DNA from: Sporosarcina ureae DSM 2281
GTDB lineage: Bacteria; Bacillota; Bacilli; Bacillales_A; Planococcaceae
Length of the DNA stretch: 64,000 bases
Direction of reading: 5' to 3'
NCBI RefSeq assembly: GCF_000425545.1
Contig: NZ_AUDQ01000004.1
Location: 145,854-209,853, forward strand
Shown here: positions 55,914 through 64,000 of the stretch, in pieces
Numbering within the stretch: position 1 is the stretch's first letter
Layout: each line of letters opens with the position of its first letter
Program-made: the position numbers and the translations under genes
The notes under the pieces: model-generated
Told to the model about the DNA's origin: nothing
The model's database searches: none
The model's input: the letters and a program-made list of their open reading frames with translations, nothing else

Positions 55914-55927
55914 TACACTTTTGATAT

Positions 55928-55980
55928 AAAAAAGACGCCTTTACAAACCCGTGGATTTTCCCACGGGATGTAAAGGCGCC
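55928..55980 (-). terminator. Internal intrinsic terminator upstream of eutA
   Basis: Minus strand GGCGCCTTTACA-CCCGTGG / CCACGGG-TGTAAAGGCGTC, stem of about 20 pairs with apical loop GAAAAT, followed by six T. It lies inside the eut gene string between eutP and eutA, a place where EutV-type antitermination acts in other Firmicutes. Confidence 0.85.
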
Positions 55981-56045
55981 TTTGCCGTTTTTATTTACTT
56001 GTATGAAATTTACTATATCAAATTCCTACCTACCTGTAAAGAAGA

Positions 56046-56552
56046 TTAGCCTAGAAATATCAAGTGCTCGTCGGCTGTTGACTCGACGTAATGACGCATC
56101 GCTTGAAGGTCGTTCAGCTTTGTCAATTCCTTAAGATGTCGGATTCCCATGCCCGTTACAGAAGAAACCATGACGATGGGTCCTTCGCTCATGACAGTGT
56201 TTAGCATCCCAAGTGAACGGTCTATATCAGCTTCCGGGAGATCGCATTTGGTGATGACACCAATCGGCAATTTTGGGATTCCCATGCTGAAACCTGGTGG
56301 AAAGATAATCTTTTCGCTCGTTGCATCTTGCAAATACAGTACGTGCGTCACTTCAAGCGCGGTAGCCATAATATTTTTGTAGAACATTGGATTTTCTGTG
56401 TATTCTCCCGGAGTATCAACAATCCAATCATAATAACTGAGCGTTTGCGTTTTGAAAGCTTCTACTTTTCGGCCCAATAAAGCATTCGTTAATGTAGACT
56501 TTCCGGCTCGTACCGCACCGATTAGCATTGCCTTGTTTCGCATCGTCCTCAC
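56046..56552 (-). CDS. eutP: EutP/PduV-like small GTPase
   Basis: 168 residues. Ras-like: P-loop GAVRAGKST near residue 13, DTPGEYTENP (G3) near residue 47, and TKCDLPEADI (G4) near residue 111. Associated with microcompartments in many eut/pdu loci; an acetate-kinase-like activity has been reported for some EutP. Starts 3 bases after eutS stops. Confidence 0.88.
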   Translation of the reverse strand: MRTMRNKAMLIGAVRAGKSTLTNALLGRKVEAFKTQTLSYYDWIVDTPGEYTENPMFYKNIMATALEVTHVLYLQDATSEKIIFPPGFSMGIPKLPIGVITKCDLPEADIDRSLGMLNTVMSEGPIVMVSSVTGMGIRHLKELTKLNDLQAMRHYVESTADEHLIFLG

Positions 56553-56555
56553 TCC

Positions 56556-56906
56556 TTATGATTTTGTAATTTCAGATGGTGTATAACTTAACTTCTCCGA
56601 TAAAAAACGATTAATCTCAAGCATAGCCATCTCTACTTCTGAGACACTGCCTACAATGACGAGGCTACCTGTAAATCGATCAAGAAATCCAATGCGGACA
56701 TTCGCTGCTTTCGTCGCCAAGTCTCCTGCAATAATAACTGTTTCACTTGGTGTACACGTAAGAATACCCAAGGCGCCAGCTTCCTGTATACCTAACTTCT
56801 GAAACATATCTGGATCAGGATTAGCAATCAAATGGCTAAGTGTAATCTGTTTTCCTGGAACGAATTCCTGTATAAACCGTTTCTTTTCTTCGCTCATCAT
56901 ACACAC
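56556..56906 (-). CDS. eutS: EutS/PduU-type shell protein
   Basis: 116 residues, circularly permuted BMC-H with N-terminal strands (QEFVPGKQITLSHLIANPDPDMFQKLG) that make a beta-barrel over the pore, then the BMC core GALGILTCTPSETVIIAGDLATKAANVRIGFLDRFTGSLVIVG. Between eutH and eutP. Confidence 0.92.
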   Translation of the reverse strand: MCMMSEEKKRFIQEFVPGKQITLSHLIANPDPDMFQKLGIQEAGALGILTCTPSETVIIAGDLATKAANVRIGFLDRFTGSLVIVGSVSEVEMAMLEINRFLSEKLSYTPSEITKS

Positions 56907-56921
56907 TCCCTGTTTATATTT

Positions 56922-58184
56922 TTATGCTTTAACGGCAGGAGCTTCTGTTTCAGCATCTTCGTACTCGCCTTCGCGAATAATCCCTGCTTCACGATCTTGC
57001 TTTTCCAACTTTAATGCTGTTGGTACAGACAGCTTGAATGCAATGATAACTGCGATGATTCCCGCACTCAGTTTACCTAGTATAACCGGTAAAATAATAT
57101 TCGGCTGGAAATTCGCTGTGAAAGATAAATGATCACCCAGCAAGAATGCCGCGCATACTGCGAATGCGATATTGATAACTTTGTCTTTCGGTCTCATATA
57201 ACGAACTAATGAGAACATCGCCAATATATTCGCGACAGTCGCAAGTAGACCGGCACTACCTTCAGGTGAAAGTCCAATCTTCTTTCCAGCGGCTTCCAAA
57301 GGTGTCCCCATATACTTTCTGATCAAGTAAATCATTGGGAATGCACCTGCTAACATAATACCAATATATCCGGCCGTTTCAAGCGCACGGAACTGATCAG
57401 CTTTATCCGCCATAATTGGATCGAATCCCCACACACCAAAGATTTTAGTGAAGATACCTGTAAATATTTCAACGATAGAGAACACTAGCACAAGTTTAAT
57501 AGCTGCATCCATCATACGGCCAAACAACATAAATCCGTTAATCATAATACGCGGGACGAACTTCAGTCCTACCGCAATTAATACAACAAATAGTAATAAT
57601 GGCAATAAATTTATGAAAATCTGTAAATAACCAATTGCAAATTCATAATTAGATGTTGCAGTCGTACTGATTACATCACGCACATCCGTATTGAACAAGA
57701 CAACTAAAACAGACGCAATGAAAGCACCGATTGGAATTGTCAGTACACCCGACATGATACCAAGCGCCATATATTTATGGTCCCGTTTATCAAGCATTGC
57801 GAGACCCATTGGAATGGAGAATACAATGGTTGCTCCCGACATGAAACCGACGATTAACGCCATGATCCATCCTTCATTTGTTACTTTTAATGCTTCCGCT
57901 AACTGATATCCACCCATATCTGAAGCTAGAATCGTTGTCGCGGCAATTGCCGGATCTGCCCCGATCGAGTTAAAAATTGGACCAATAAATTTACTGATGA
58001 ACCACGTTAAGTATGGAATCGATGCCATAATCCCTGCTGCGGGCACGAAGATATGTCCTACTGCGTGTAATCCAGACATAAATTCCTTACCTAATCCTTC
58101 TTCAGGATTTTTTATTGAAGCAAATGCCCCTGCAATTGCACAGGCCATGATGATATATACAATGACTGTACCAATCATTTCCAT
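56922..58184 (-). CDS. eutH: Ethanolamine permease EutH
   Basis: 420 residues, about ten helices; EutH family. Typical segments: FMSGLHAVGHIFVPAAGIMASIPYL near residue 35, ASDMGGYQLAEAL near residue 88, SFTANFQPNIILPVILGKLSAG near residue 355. Brings ethanolamine into the cell. First gene of the structural operon after the eutWV regulators, behind a terminator at 58285-58323. GAGGGGG before the ATG. Confidence 0.93.
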   Translation of the reverse strand: MEMIGTVIVYIIMACAIAGAFASIKNPEEGLGKEFMSGLHAVGHIFVPAAGIMASIPYLTWFISKFIGPIFNSIGADPAIAATTILASDMGGYQLAEALKVTNEGWIMALIVGFMSGATIVFSIPMGLAMLDKRDHKYMALGIMSGVLTIPIGAFIASVLVVLFNTDVRDVISTTATSNYEFAIGYLQIFINLLPLLLFVVLIAVGLKFVPRIMINGFMLFGRMMDAAIKLVLVFSIVEIFTGIFTKIFGVWGFDPIMADKADQFRALETAGYIGIMLAGAFPMIYLIRKYMGTPLEAAGKKIGLSPEGSAGLLATVANILAMFSLVRYMRPKDKVINIAFAVCAAFLLGDHLSFTANFQPNIILPVILGKLSAGIIAVIIAFKLSVPTALKLEKQDREAGIIREGEYEDAETEAPAVKA

Positions 58185-58284
58185 CTAAATTTCCCCCTCT
58201 TACTATCCTATTGTGATATTATGTTCGTGCATTAATTCACTAGCCACCACCTTTAAATCTTTATACAATTCGCGAAAAGAACAC

Positions 58285-58323
58285 AAAAAGACGCTTAAAG
58301 AATGTATCTCTTTAAGCGTCTTT
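58285..58323 (-). terminator. Intrinsic terminator between eutV and eutH
   Basis: Minus strand AAAGACGCTTAAAGA / TCTTTAAGCGTCTTT perfect 15-pair stem, 7-base loop and T run, 13 bases after eutV. It may end the eutWV transcript or serve as a regulated terminator for eutH. Confidence 0.85.
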
Positions 58324-58335
58324 GCTTAGATCTAT

Positions 58336-58905
58336 TCACTTGTGCAAATCTATAATTTCCATGGCAAGTGACTCCATTGTCATTTGCCGTGACATACTTG
58401 TATCACGCATTTTTTTAAATGCTTGTTGCTCGGTTAAGTGCTCTGTACTCATCAGTATACCTTTTGCCCGTTCCACAACTTTCCGCTTTTCCACTTGCTG
58501 CTTCGCGTGCTGAATGCTGTCCTTTAGCCGCTTGGCTTTACTGGATTGGTGAAGCGCCACTTCAATTGCAGGAATTAAATTAGCTTCAGAAATAGGTTTA
58601 ACTAAATAACCGACCACACTGTCTTGCTGGGCTTTTTCCACAAACTCCTTTTGACTGTACGCGGTAATGATTAAAATTGGTATATCCAATTGCTCTCCAA
58701 TGATTCGGCTCGCTTTCAGCCCATTCATCTTCGGCATTTTAATATCCATCAAGATTAAATCAGGCTTATGCAAAAAAGCCAACTCGATCGCTCTGTCTCC
58801 GTCACCAGCTTCCCCAACGACTTCATAGCCATGGTCTTGCAAGGTCATTTTCAGGTCCATGCGAATAATTGATTCATCTTCCGCTATCAAGATTCGTTTA
58901 CTCAT
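58336..58905 (-). CDS. eutV: EutV response regulator with ANTAR domain
   Basis: About 189 residues from the ATG at 58905 (a TTG one codon earlier is possible). Receiver domain with phospho-acceptor Asp in PDLILMDIKMPK near residue 54, switch residues ITAYS and Lys in GYLVKPI near residue 104. C-terminal ANTAR RNA-binding domain VVERAKGILMSTEHLTEQQAFKKMRDTSMSRQ (about 140-172). Phosphorylated EutV binds dual-hairpin leader RNA and prevents termination in eut operons. Overlaps eutW by 8 bases. Confidence 0.93.
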   Translation of the reverse strand: MSKRILIAEDESIIRMDLKMTLQDHGYEVVGEAGDGDRAIELAFLHKPDLILMDIKMPKMNGLKASRIIGEQLDIPILIITAYSQKEFVEKAQQDSVVGYLVKPISEANLIPAIEVALHQSSKAKRLKDSIQHAKQQVEKRKVVERAKGILMSTEHLTEQQAFKKMRDTSMSRQMTMESLAMEIIDLHK

Positions 58906-60328
58906 CAAAAGTTTCCACCTCCGCACCCACTGGAAAACTAATTACTGCATGAGTCCCGACTTCCCTAGGCACATATAGAAACTCACCATTCAAGTCATTG
59001 GTTACCAAATTGTGGATAATTTCCGTACCAAGCGAAGTTTGCGGATTCTTCATTCCAACGCCGTTGTCGGAAACATGAAGTTCCACAAAATCATGATCTA
59101 CGATAAATTCCACATCAATAATCCCTTCTTCTTTGCCTTGAAATGCATGCTTTAGGGAGTTTTGTATGAGCTCATTAATAATCAGTGCCATTGAAACCGC
59201 TTTCTTAGATGTTGTTATTATTTTATTGTTATTTGGCTCAATAATCAAGTCTACTTTTAAATTGTATTCATTTAGCACCATCGTGGAACAAATTTTCCTC
59301 GTTAAATTTATAATATTTACATCATCGTCGTCTGCATCTTCCTTCGTAAGGATAATTTCATAAACTGAGGAAATACTGTATATCCGGTTAAGCGTTTCCT
59401 CAAAAGCAGATCGATTTTCAACCGGCATACCATTACGCATTTGCAATCTTATTAAGCTTGCCACAGTTTGCAAATTATTTTTAACTCGATGATGAATTTC
59501 TTTAATGACGACGGATTTCATCATCAATTCTTTTTCCTTTGTTCGAAGTTCAGTAATATCCTGGACAATCAACAACGTTTCTTGAGATTTGTTCTTTTCA
59601 TGCATCCTTATTTTTTTTACAATTAAGCTTTTATCTTGAATCGTCATCTCAAAGACAAATACATCTTCTTTCTTCTCATACACCGCATGCAAAAACGGTA
59701 ATATTTCCAACAAGTTACGATTTAGTACATCGTCCCTGCCACTCATTTCAGAAATCAGTTTCAAACCCGAAGGATTCGCGTATATTAACCGATTACTAGC
59801 ATCCGTTAAAATAAGCATTTCCATCAATAAGTCTGAGACTACGCCAAGTCCCGAATTCGTCATTTGGTCTTCCGCCGTTTCTGTAACTACCGAAAACCTT
59901 TTGATGTCGTCAACCGATTGCGGTGAAGTGACTCGTTTCTCAGATACCAATACACCGATCACTTGATGAAATGTGTTCTTAATGGGTACTACAGTCTGAT
60001 GCACAAAGATACCTTCTTGCGTCATTGCCTGCTGTATGATGGATTTCTTTCCGTTACGATAGGAATAAAATACACCTGGTTCAAAAGATTCAAAAACAAT
60101 CTTTCCAATAACTGAGTTATTATATAGCGGTGTACTACCAACTGGAAAAGCTTCCGCAACGACAATCGCCTGATTACTTGGTTTTAATTTACAATCGATA
60201 AACATATACGAATCAGATAGATCTGCATAGGTTTGTAAGCTAAACGCCATCTCCTGGAGTATTTTCACATCTTGACTAGTCAGTTCCGTGTGCTGTTTAC
60301 AAAGTTGTTCTACTGTTGCTTTTATCAA
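58898..60328 (-). CDS. eutW: EutW sensor histidine kinase
   Basis: 476 residues, soluble. N-terminal H_kinase_N/GAF-like sensor (about 5-140), PAS domain (about 160-265), HisKA_2 dimerisation box with phospho-His in IKEIHHRVKNNLQTVASLIRLQ near residue 279 and a HATPase_c domain with NELIQNSLKHAF and DNGVGM. In Enterococcus EutW senses ethanolamine and phosphorylates EutV. The phospho-relay partner is the overlapping eutV. Confidence 0.92.
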   Translation of the reverse strand: MIKATVEQLCKQHTELTSQDVKILQEMAFSLQTYADLSDSYMFIDCKLKPSNQAIVVAEAFPVGSTPLYNNSVIGKIVFESFEPGVFYSYRNGKKSIIQQAMTQEGIFVHQTVVPIKNTFHQVIGVLVSEKRVTSPQSVDDIKRFSVVTETAEDQMTNSGLGVVSDLLMEMLILTDASNRLIYANPSGLKLISEMSGRDDVLNRNLLEILPFLHAVYEKKEDVFVFEMTIQDKSLIVKKIRMHEKNKSQETLLIVQDITELRTKEKELMMKSVVIKEIHHRVKNNLQTVASLIRLQMRNGMPVENRSAFEETLNRIYSISSVYEIILTKEDADDDDVNIINLTRKICSTMVLNEYNLKVDLIIEPNNNKIITTSKKAVSMALIINELIQNSLKHAFQGKEEGIIDVEFIVDHDFVELHVSDNGVGMKNPQTSLGTEIIHNLVTNDLNGEFLYVPREVGTHAVISFPVGAEVETFDE

Positions 60329-60391
60329 TACGCCACGACCTTATATCGAGGAATGCTACTTCCCCTACTTTGTAAAAATAGTATAGGACGG

Positions 60392-61377
60392 TTAGCGAGA
60401 GAGGTCAATTGACAGGTTCGATGTCGACCAATGTTTTTCAAGGAATTCATCCACCTTTCTCTTATACGCTTCCTGATCCATCACGAATGCTTCACCGTGA
60501 TTGGCATCATCTACTAAAAACAATTCCGTATCGCTTTTTGTCTTCTCATACAGCTCTTTTGTCATCTCTGTCGGCACGAACGTATCCGCATTACCATGGA
60601 TATATAGGATCGGTACAGTCGCACGCTGAACCGCGCTCAACGCATCCGCCTCCTTCAATGAATATCCTGCTCTGGCGCTCGTCAGTAAACTCATATTGTC
60701 GAGTAAAGGGAAGGCCGGTAAATGAAACATTCGATTCAATTGATAGGCAAAAAGCTGATAAACAGATTGATACGGACTATCTGCGATAATTGCTTTTACT
60801 TGTTTCGGTAGGCTTCACCGCTCGCCATCAATACCGTTGCAGCACCCATAGACAAACCGTGATAGAGCACTTGTGTGTGAGTACCCATTTCTTTGACAAG
60901 CAACTTCGTCCAATCCATCACATCTAGACGATCAGGCCAACCAAATCCATAATAATCACCACCGCTTTTTCCATGTCCTCTAGCATTTGGCAGGAAAATA
61001 TTATAGCCGAGTTCCTCATAATAATATTGACCGTATAACCCCATTTGTTTGGCATGTCCTAAATAGCCATGTGTCAGAATCACCAATTTGTCGGTAGGCT
61101 GTTTAGCAGCTAAGTAATAACCCACCAAATCTACACCATCTCTTGAAGTCATATGCATTTCTTTAAACTCCTGTTTATCTACCCAGTCCAGCCAGTCTCC
61201 ATTTAAAAACACGTCCATGGTTTCGGCCGATACTTTCAAATCTGCGTTGCCTGTTAGGAAATCTTTCGGACCACGCTTAATTGCCAAGTTATAAAAGAAA
61301 AAACTTCCCGCTATTTGAAAAATGACAAAGAAAGCAACTAGTAAGACGATAACCTTTTTCCATCCAATTTTCTTCAT
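60392..61377 (-). pseudogene. Alpha/beta hydrolase gene broken by a frameshift
   Basis: Two pieces of one protein: 60796-61377 gives an N-terminal transmembrane anchor, LTHGYLGHAKQ (oxyanion region), LPNARGHGKSGG and the nucleophile elbow GLSMGAAT; 60392-60800 gives the rest, with VPILYIHGNADTFVPTEMTKELYE (Asp) and DDANHGEAF (His). The frame changes near 60811-60816: the first frame ends EAYRNK and the second begins SLPKQVKAIIADSPYQS. A one-base loss (or two-base gain) restores a single reading frame of about 325 residues. DUF1100/YqkD-like hydrolase family. Either a pseudogene or a sequencing error. Confidence 0.75.
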
Positions 61378-61459
61378 TCTATATCCTCGTTCTCTTTGTA
61401 TAAGCATTTACTCTTAGTATACAGCGATTGCGAAGAATGCGTCAGGTCTATTTCATGAG

Positions 61460-61493
61460 AAAAACCCCAGTAGTTGGATTACAACTACTAGGG
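61460..61493 (-). terminator. Intrinsic terminator after the yfhE-like gene
   Basis: Minus strand CCCTAGTAGTTG / CAACTACTGGGG stem followed by TTTTT. Confidence 0.85.
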
Positions 61494-61519
61494 AACGCCT
61501 CATTTACTATTTTCGTTTC

Positions 61520-61654
61520 TTACTTCTTATTGTTTTCTAGCTCGGTAGCCTTATCTGCCCGTTTGTAATCTTTGGCATACAACACTTCCTGTGCGGATGA
61601 AAGGCCGTTGTTCTTATCAGTCAGTGTTTTGTGTGGCTGTTTGTTTTCACTCAA
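61520..61654 (-). CDS. YfhE-like small protein, 44 residues
   Basis: TTG start at 61654 with AAAGGAG nine bases upstream; stop at 61520. The core NNGLSSAQEVLYAKDYKRADKA matches the YfhE family of short Bacillus proteins (NNGLSSTQEV...). Function unknown. A terminator follows 26 bases later. Too short for most gene callers. Confidence 0.72.
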   Translation of the reverse strand: MSENKQPHKTLTDKNNGLSSAQEVLYAKDYKRADKATELENNKK

Positions 61655-61785
61655 TTCTCAACACTCCTTTCCATCTTACGTTTAGTCTTCCACAAATTCA
61701 TGATATTAAACATAGAGAGTCAGTTATCGTTCTTTGGTTTTCTTGATGAAACAACGTATACTAACAGCATAAGGGGCTGATCAAC

Positions 61786-62175
61786 ATGAATTTCCATATG
61801 ACAAAACACGGTTTTGATACGGAGACAGAATTCGGTACATTACACATTTCATCAAATGAAGAAAAAGGGTTTAGGCCTTATCAGCTGATGGTTGCATCGA
61901 TCGCAGCTTGTGGTGGCGGTGTCATGCGAAAAGTCCTTGATAAAATGCGCATGCCAGCAGAAGACATTGCAATTGATGTAAAAGAAGTGGTGCGTTCTCA
62001 GGATGATGCCAGTCGATTGATGAAGATCCATCTTCACTTTACTGTTATCGGATCGGACGTTACAGATGAAAAGATGCCCAGAATTATGGAGCTGACGGAG
62101 AAGAATTGTTCTATGTTGCAATCCGTAATGGGTTGTATCGATGTAGTGAAAACATACGAGATTGGTACAAAGTAA
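61786..62175 (+). CDS. OsmC-family protein
   Basis: 129 residues. OsmC/Ohr fold: GFRPYQLMVASIAACGGGVMRKVLDKM near residues 29-55 with the first Cys, and LTEKNCSMLQSVMGCID near residue 105 with the second. Family members reduce organic peroxides or are uncharacterised YhfA-like proteins. A terminator follows directly. Confidence 0.82.
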   Translation: MNFHMTKHGFDTETEFGTLHISSNEEKGFRPYQLMVASIAACGGGVMRKVLDKMRMPAEDIAIDVKEVVRSQDDASRLMKIHLHFTVIGSDVTDEKMPRIMELTEKNCSMLQSVMGCIDVVKTYEIGTK

Positions 62176-62186
62176 GTTCCAAAGAC

Positions 62187-62220
62187 CCGACAAGAGAGTT
62201 CTCCCTTTTGTCGGTTTTTT
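62187..62220 (+). terminator. Intrinsic terminator after the OsmC gene
   Basis: CCGACAAGAGAG / CTTTTGTCGG stem (small internal mismatch) followed by TTTTTT. Confidence 0.85.
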
Positions 62221-62293
62221 ATGTTTAAAGGCCCTTATTTTTCCATTTGCAATTCTGTATAATGAATAGAATACCTAAAGGAGGTCTACCTAT

Positions 62294-63649
62294 ATGAAGA
62301 ATAAACTAATCGGGTTGTTAGCAGTTTTCTTGATTTTCGCAGCAACACCATTCCAGGCACAGGCTGCCACACAATTTTCTGACGTAGAGAAGCATTGGGC
62401 AAAGAAAGAAATTATGTATTTAGCTGACCGTAATATCATCGGAGGTTTTCCAGACGGTACTTTTAAGCCAAATGATCCCATTACACGGGCGCAGGCATCT
62501 TCCATGCTCATAAAAGCATTGAAAATTCCATTGGTTAAAAATCCTACAGTGCAATTTAAGGACGTCTCGAAAAAATCTTCCTATTATCAAATTCTAGCAA
62601 CAGTGAATGAAAAAGGCATCATGCGTGGTGATAATGGTTTCATGCGTCCTGGTGAAGATACTTCACGTGCACATATGGCTGCGATCATTCGTCGTTCATT
62701 TAACATACCTGTCGATAATCAAGCAACATTTGTGGACGTATCCCCGACACATTGGTCATTCCCCGATATTAACGGGATTGCCAAAAAAGGAATCACCGGT
62801 GGTTCAGAAGGTAAATACATGCCGACTAACTCCGTTACACGTTCTCAGTTCTCAGCATTTTTAGTGCGCGCACTAGACGACTCTATGAAGCTTGATGACT
62901 ATCATTCTTATGTAAGTGTTAAAGGTAAAACGATTGAACAAAACAGCTTTATTTATACCATTGTAAAAGATAAAACATCTACTAAGTTATTTAAAGAGAA
63001 TAAAAAGGCAGGTACACGTTCAGCAATCTTGGATAGCGCGACTATGCCAGATAACGGAATCAATCGAATACTGCTCATGTCCGGCTATCAAATGGTCCTA
63101 TACAATGATGAAATATTCATTCCGTATTGGAACTCGATCAACGCAGGAAATAAAATGCCTGCAGGTTATAACTTAGTGAAATTAAATGTTAATGACTGGA
63201 GTTATACAATTGGTAGTATTCCAATCGATCAAAAGTTCCGTAATATGTTCATTTGGAACGATCGGATCTACTATACACTTGAAAAGAACAAGGACCGTGT
63301 TTTCGATTCCAAATTCGATCCTACTACTCCATTGGATGATCCGTTGACGCTGTATTCAGTTGCAATGGATGGGAAAAACAAAAAGACCTTATTGAACTTT
63401 AACGCGCGTGTTATTTTCGATGAAGTGGAGGCTACTACGAAAACCAATCAAGTAAGTCAAAACAATAAGTCTGTAGCGTTCGATCTGTCTACGATGTATT
63501 ATTTCAACAAATCAGGGGTGTATAAATATAATCTGTTAGATAAAAAGACAAGCAAGATTTCCAATGTTCTTGCGAAAGATATGGAAGTTACCGCCACACA
63601 GTTAATCGTGACGGATCAAGCAGGTAAGAAACATACACTTAAGAAATAA
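62294..63649 (+). CDS. S-layer homology (SLH) domain cell-surface protein
   Basis: 451 residues with AAAGGAGG before the ATG. Signal peptide (residues 1-24, ending QAQA-A). Three SLH repeats follow (about 25-80, 85-140, 145-200): FSDVEKHWAKKEIMYLADRNIIGGFPDGTFKPNDPITRAQ, KDVSKKSSYYQILATVNEKGIMRGDNGFMRPGEDTSRA, FVDVSPTHWSFPDINGIAKKGITGG. These bind pyruvylated cell-wall polymer. The C-terminal 240 residues are beta-rich with YYT, LYSVAMDGKNKKTL-type blades, like the DUF5050 beta-propeller. A TATAAT near 62258 may be its -10. Confidence 0.88.
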   Translation: MKNKLIGLLAVFLIFAATPFQAQAATQFSDVEKHWAKKEIMYLADRNIIGGFPDGTFKPNDPITRAQASSMLIKALKIPLVKNPTVQFKDVSKKSSYYQILATVNEKGIMRGDNGFMRPGEDTSRAHMAAIIRRSFNIPVDNQATFVDVSPTHWSFPDINGIAKKGITGGSEGKYMPTNSVTRSQFSAFLVRALDDSMKLDDYHSYVSVKGKTIEQNSFIYTIVKDKTSTKLFKENKKAGTRSAILDSATMPDNGINRILLMSGYQMVLYNDEIFIPYWNSINAGNKMPAGYNLVKLNVNDWSYTIGSIPIDQKFRNMFIWNDRIYYTLEKNKDRVFDSKFDPTTPLDDPLTLYSVAMDGKNKKTLLNFNARVIFDEVEATTKTNQVSQNNKSVAFDLSTMYYFNKSGVYKYNLLDKKTSKISNVLAKDMEVTATQLIVTDQAGKKHTLKK

Positions 63650-63662
63650 AAAACGGCATGCC

Positions 63663-64000
63663 TTAGACTGACCTAGCGATATGAGACACATATAAAACAC
63701 CATGATTAGGCTGCTTTGACACCATATTTTATCGGTGTCAGGTAGCCTAATTTTTCTTGGATACGTTCTTCATTATAATAATTTAAATAGGCAATTACTC
63801 GTTCAACTACAATATTATTGCGTAATGAATTAAATTTAACGTATTGAAATTCTTCAGATTTCAGACTCGAATGAAATGATTCAATCACCGCATTGTCCCA
63901 ACAGTTTCCTCGACGTGACATGCTGCCGATCAGGTCGTTATCCTTGATATAGGCTTGATACGCGTATGACGTATACACACTCCCTTGATCCGAATGTATA
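63663..64000 (-). mobile_element. Right part of an IS3-family insertion sequence
   Basis: The OrfB end is followed by about 40 bases of non-coding sequence containing the probable terminal inverted repeat (around 63663-63690, TTAGACTGACCTAGCG). The exact end cannot be fixed without the other terminus. The DNA immediately left of it is the likely left arm of the SLH gene's terminator. Confidence 0.6.
63706..64000 (-). CDS. IS3-family transposase OrfB, C-terminal part
   Basis: The frame is open from the right edge of the window (IHSDQGSVYTS... holds the second catalytic Asp region) to the stop at 63706. The catalytic Glu is in NAVIESFHSSLKSEEF and the C-terminus LNYYNEERIQEKLGYLTPIKY is the rve_3 signature of IS3 elements, IS150-like. 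Upstream part and OrfA lie beyond the window. Confidence 0.88.
   Translation of the reverse strand, partial: IHSDQGSVYTSYAYQAYIKDNDLIGSMSRRGNCWDNAVIESFHSSLKSEEFQYVKFNSLRNNIVVERVIAYLNYYNEERIQEKLGYLTPIKYGVKAA

Noticed and set aside
55928..58323. Canonical EutV/ANTAR dual-hairpin antiterminators
   Set aside because: Terminators are clear, but the paired hexaloop hairpins with A1 and G4 were not found by eye, so they are not listed as features.

Overview
The window reads as chromosomal DNA of a low-to-mid GC Gram-positive bacterium of the order Bacillales. Translation starts are preceded by GGAGG-type sites, promoters are sigma-A-like, and several genes are Bacillus-type (tcyABC, yxlEFG-like, ahpCF with a PerR box, guaC with PurR-like boxes, yfhE). 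The S-layer-homology protein and overall style suggest Planococcaceae, Sporosarcina-like. That placement is an inference; no rRNA or other marker gene is present.

Layout. 0-4.3 kb: a secreted GDSL esterase (cut by the window start), the kynABU operon (tryptophan to anthranilate), and a divergent alkyltransferase-like protein followed by a strict 21-bp repeat array. 4.3-15 kb: a cystine-type ABC transporter, an APC permease, a DASS anion symporter, a CYP152 peroxygenase, an NhaC antiporter behind an attenuator-like leader, and cell-surface or small proteins. 15-21 kb: a GNAT protein, an Xre regulator with a yxlEFG-like ABC module, GMP reductase, then about 0.85 kb of decayed DNA. 21-25 kb: ahpC-ahpF and small hypothetical genes. 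25.2-31.2 kb (minus strand): a TPP riboswitch drives luxE-like, luxC-like, an NMT1/THI5-type ABC importer and an SDR. 31.5-33 kb: small hypothetical membrane and zinc-ribbon genes. 33-43 kb: a BASS transporter behind a second 21-bp array, a catabolic operon (TRAP transporter, SDR, PPC-domain protein, acyl-CoA ligase, SCP2-type thiolase, DUF35), and two YibE/F membrane proteins. 43.3-46.5 kb: a CdaR-type regulator, a shortened ribonucleotide-reductase-like gene behind a cobalamin riboswitch, and a 56-residue small protein. 46.9-60.3 kb: malate dehydrogenase and an ethanolamine-utilization microcompartment locus (EutW, V, H, S, P, A, B, C, L, E, M, PduL, N and a further BMC-H). 60.4-64 kb: a frameshifted hydrolase, yfhE-like, OsmC, an SLH-domain protein and the end of an IS3-family element.

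How parts work together. The eut genes give a complete route from ethanolamine uptake (EutH) through the B12-dependent lyase (EutBC, reactivated by EutA) and acetaldehyde dehydrogenase (EutE) to acetyl-phosphate (PduL), inside a shell of EutS, L, M, N and a second BMC-H. EutVW should control it by antitermination. No alcohol dehydrogenase EutG and no cobalamin adenosyltransferase are in the window. The most unusual assembly is the TPP-riboswitch operon. LuxE and LuxC homologues would activate and reduce a carboxylic acid to an aldehyde, the SDR could take the aldehyde to the alcohol, and the importer would bring in the compound. That suggests salvage of an oxidised thiamin fragment, which is an inference and not a demonstrated function.

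No rRNA, tRNA, CRISPR array, prophage module or replication origin was recognised.
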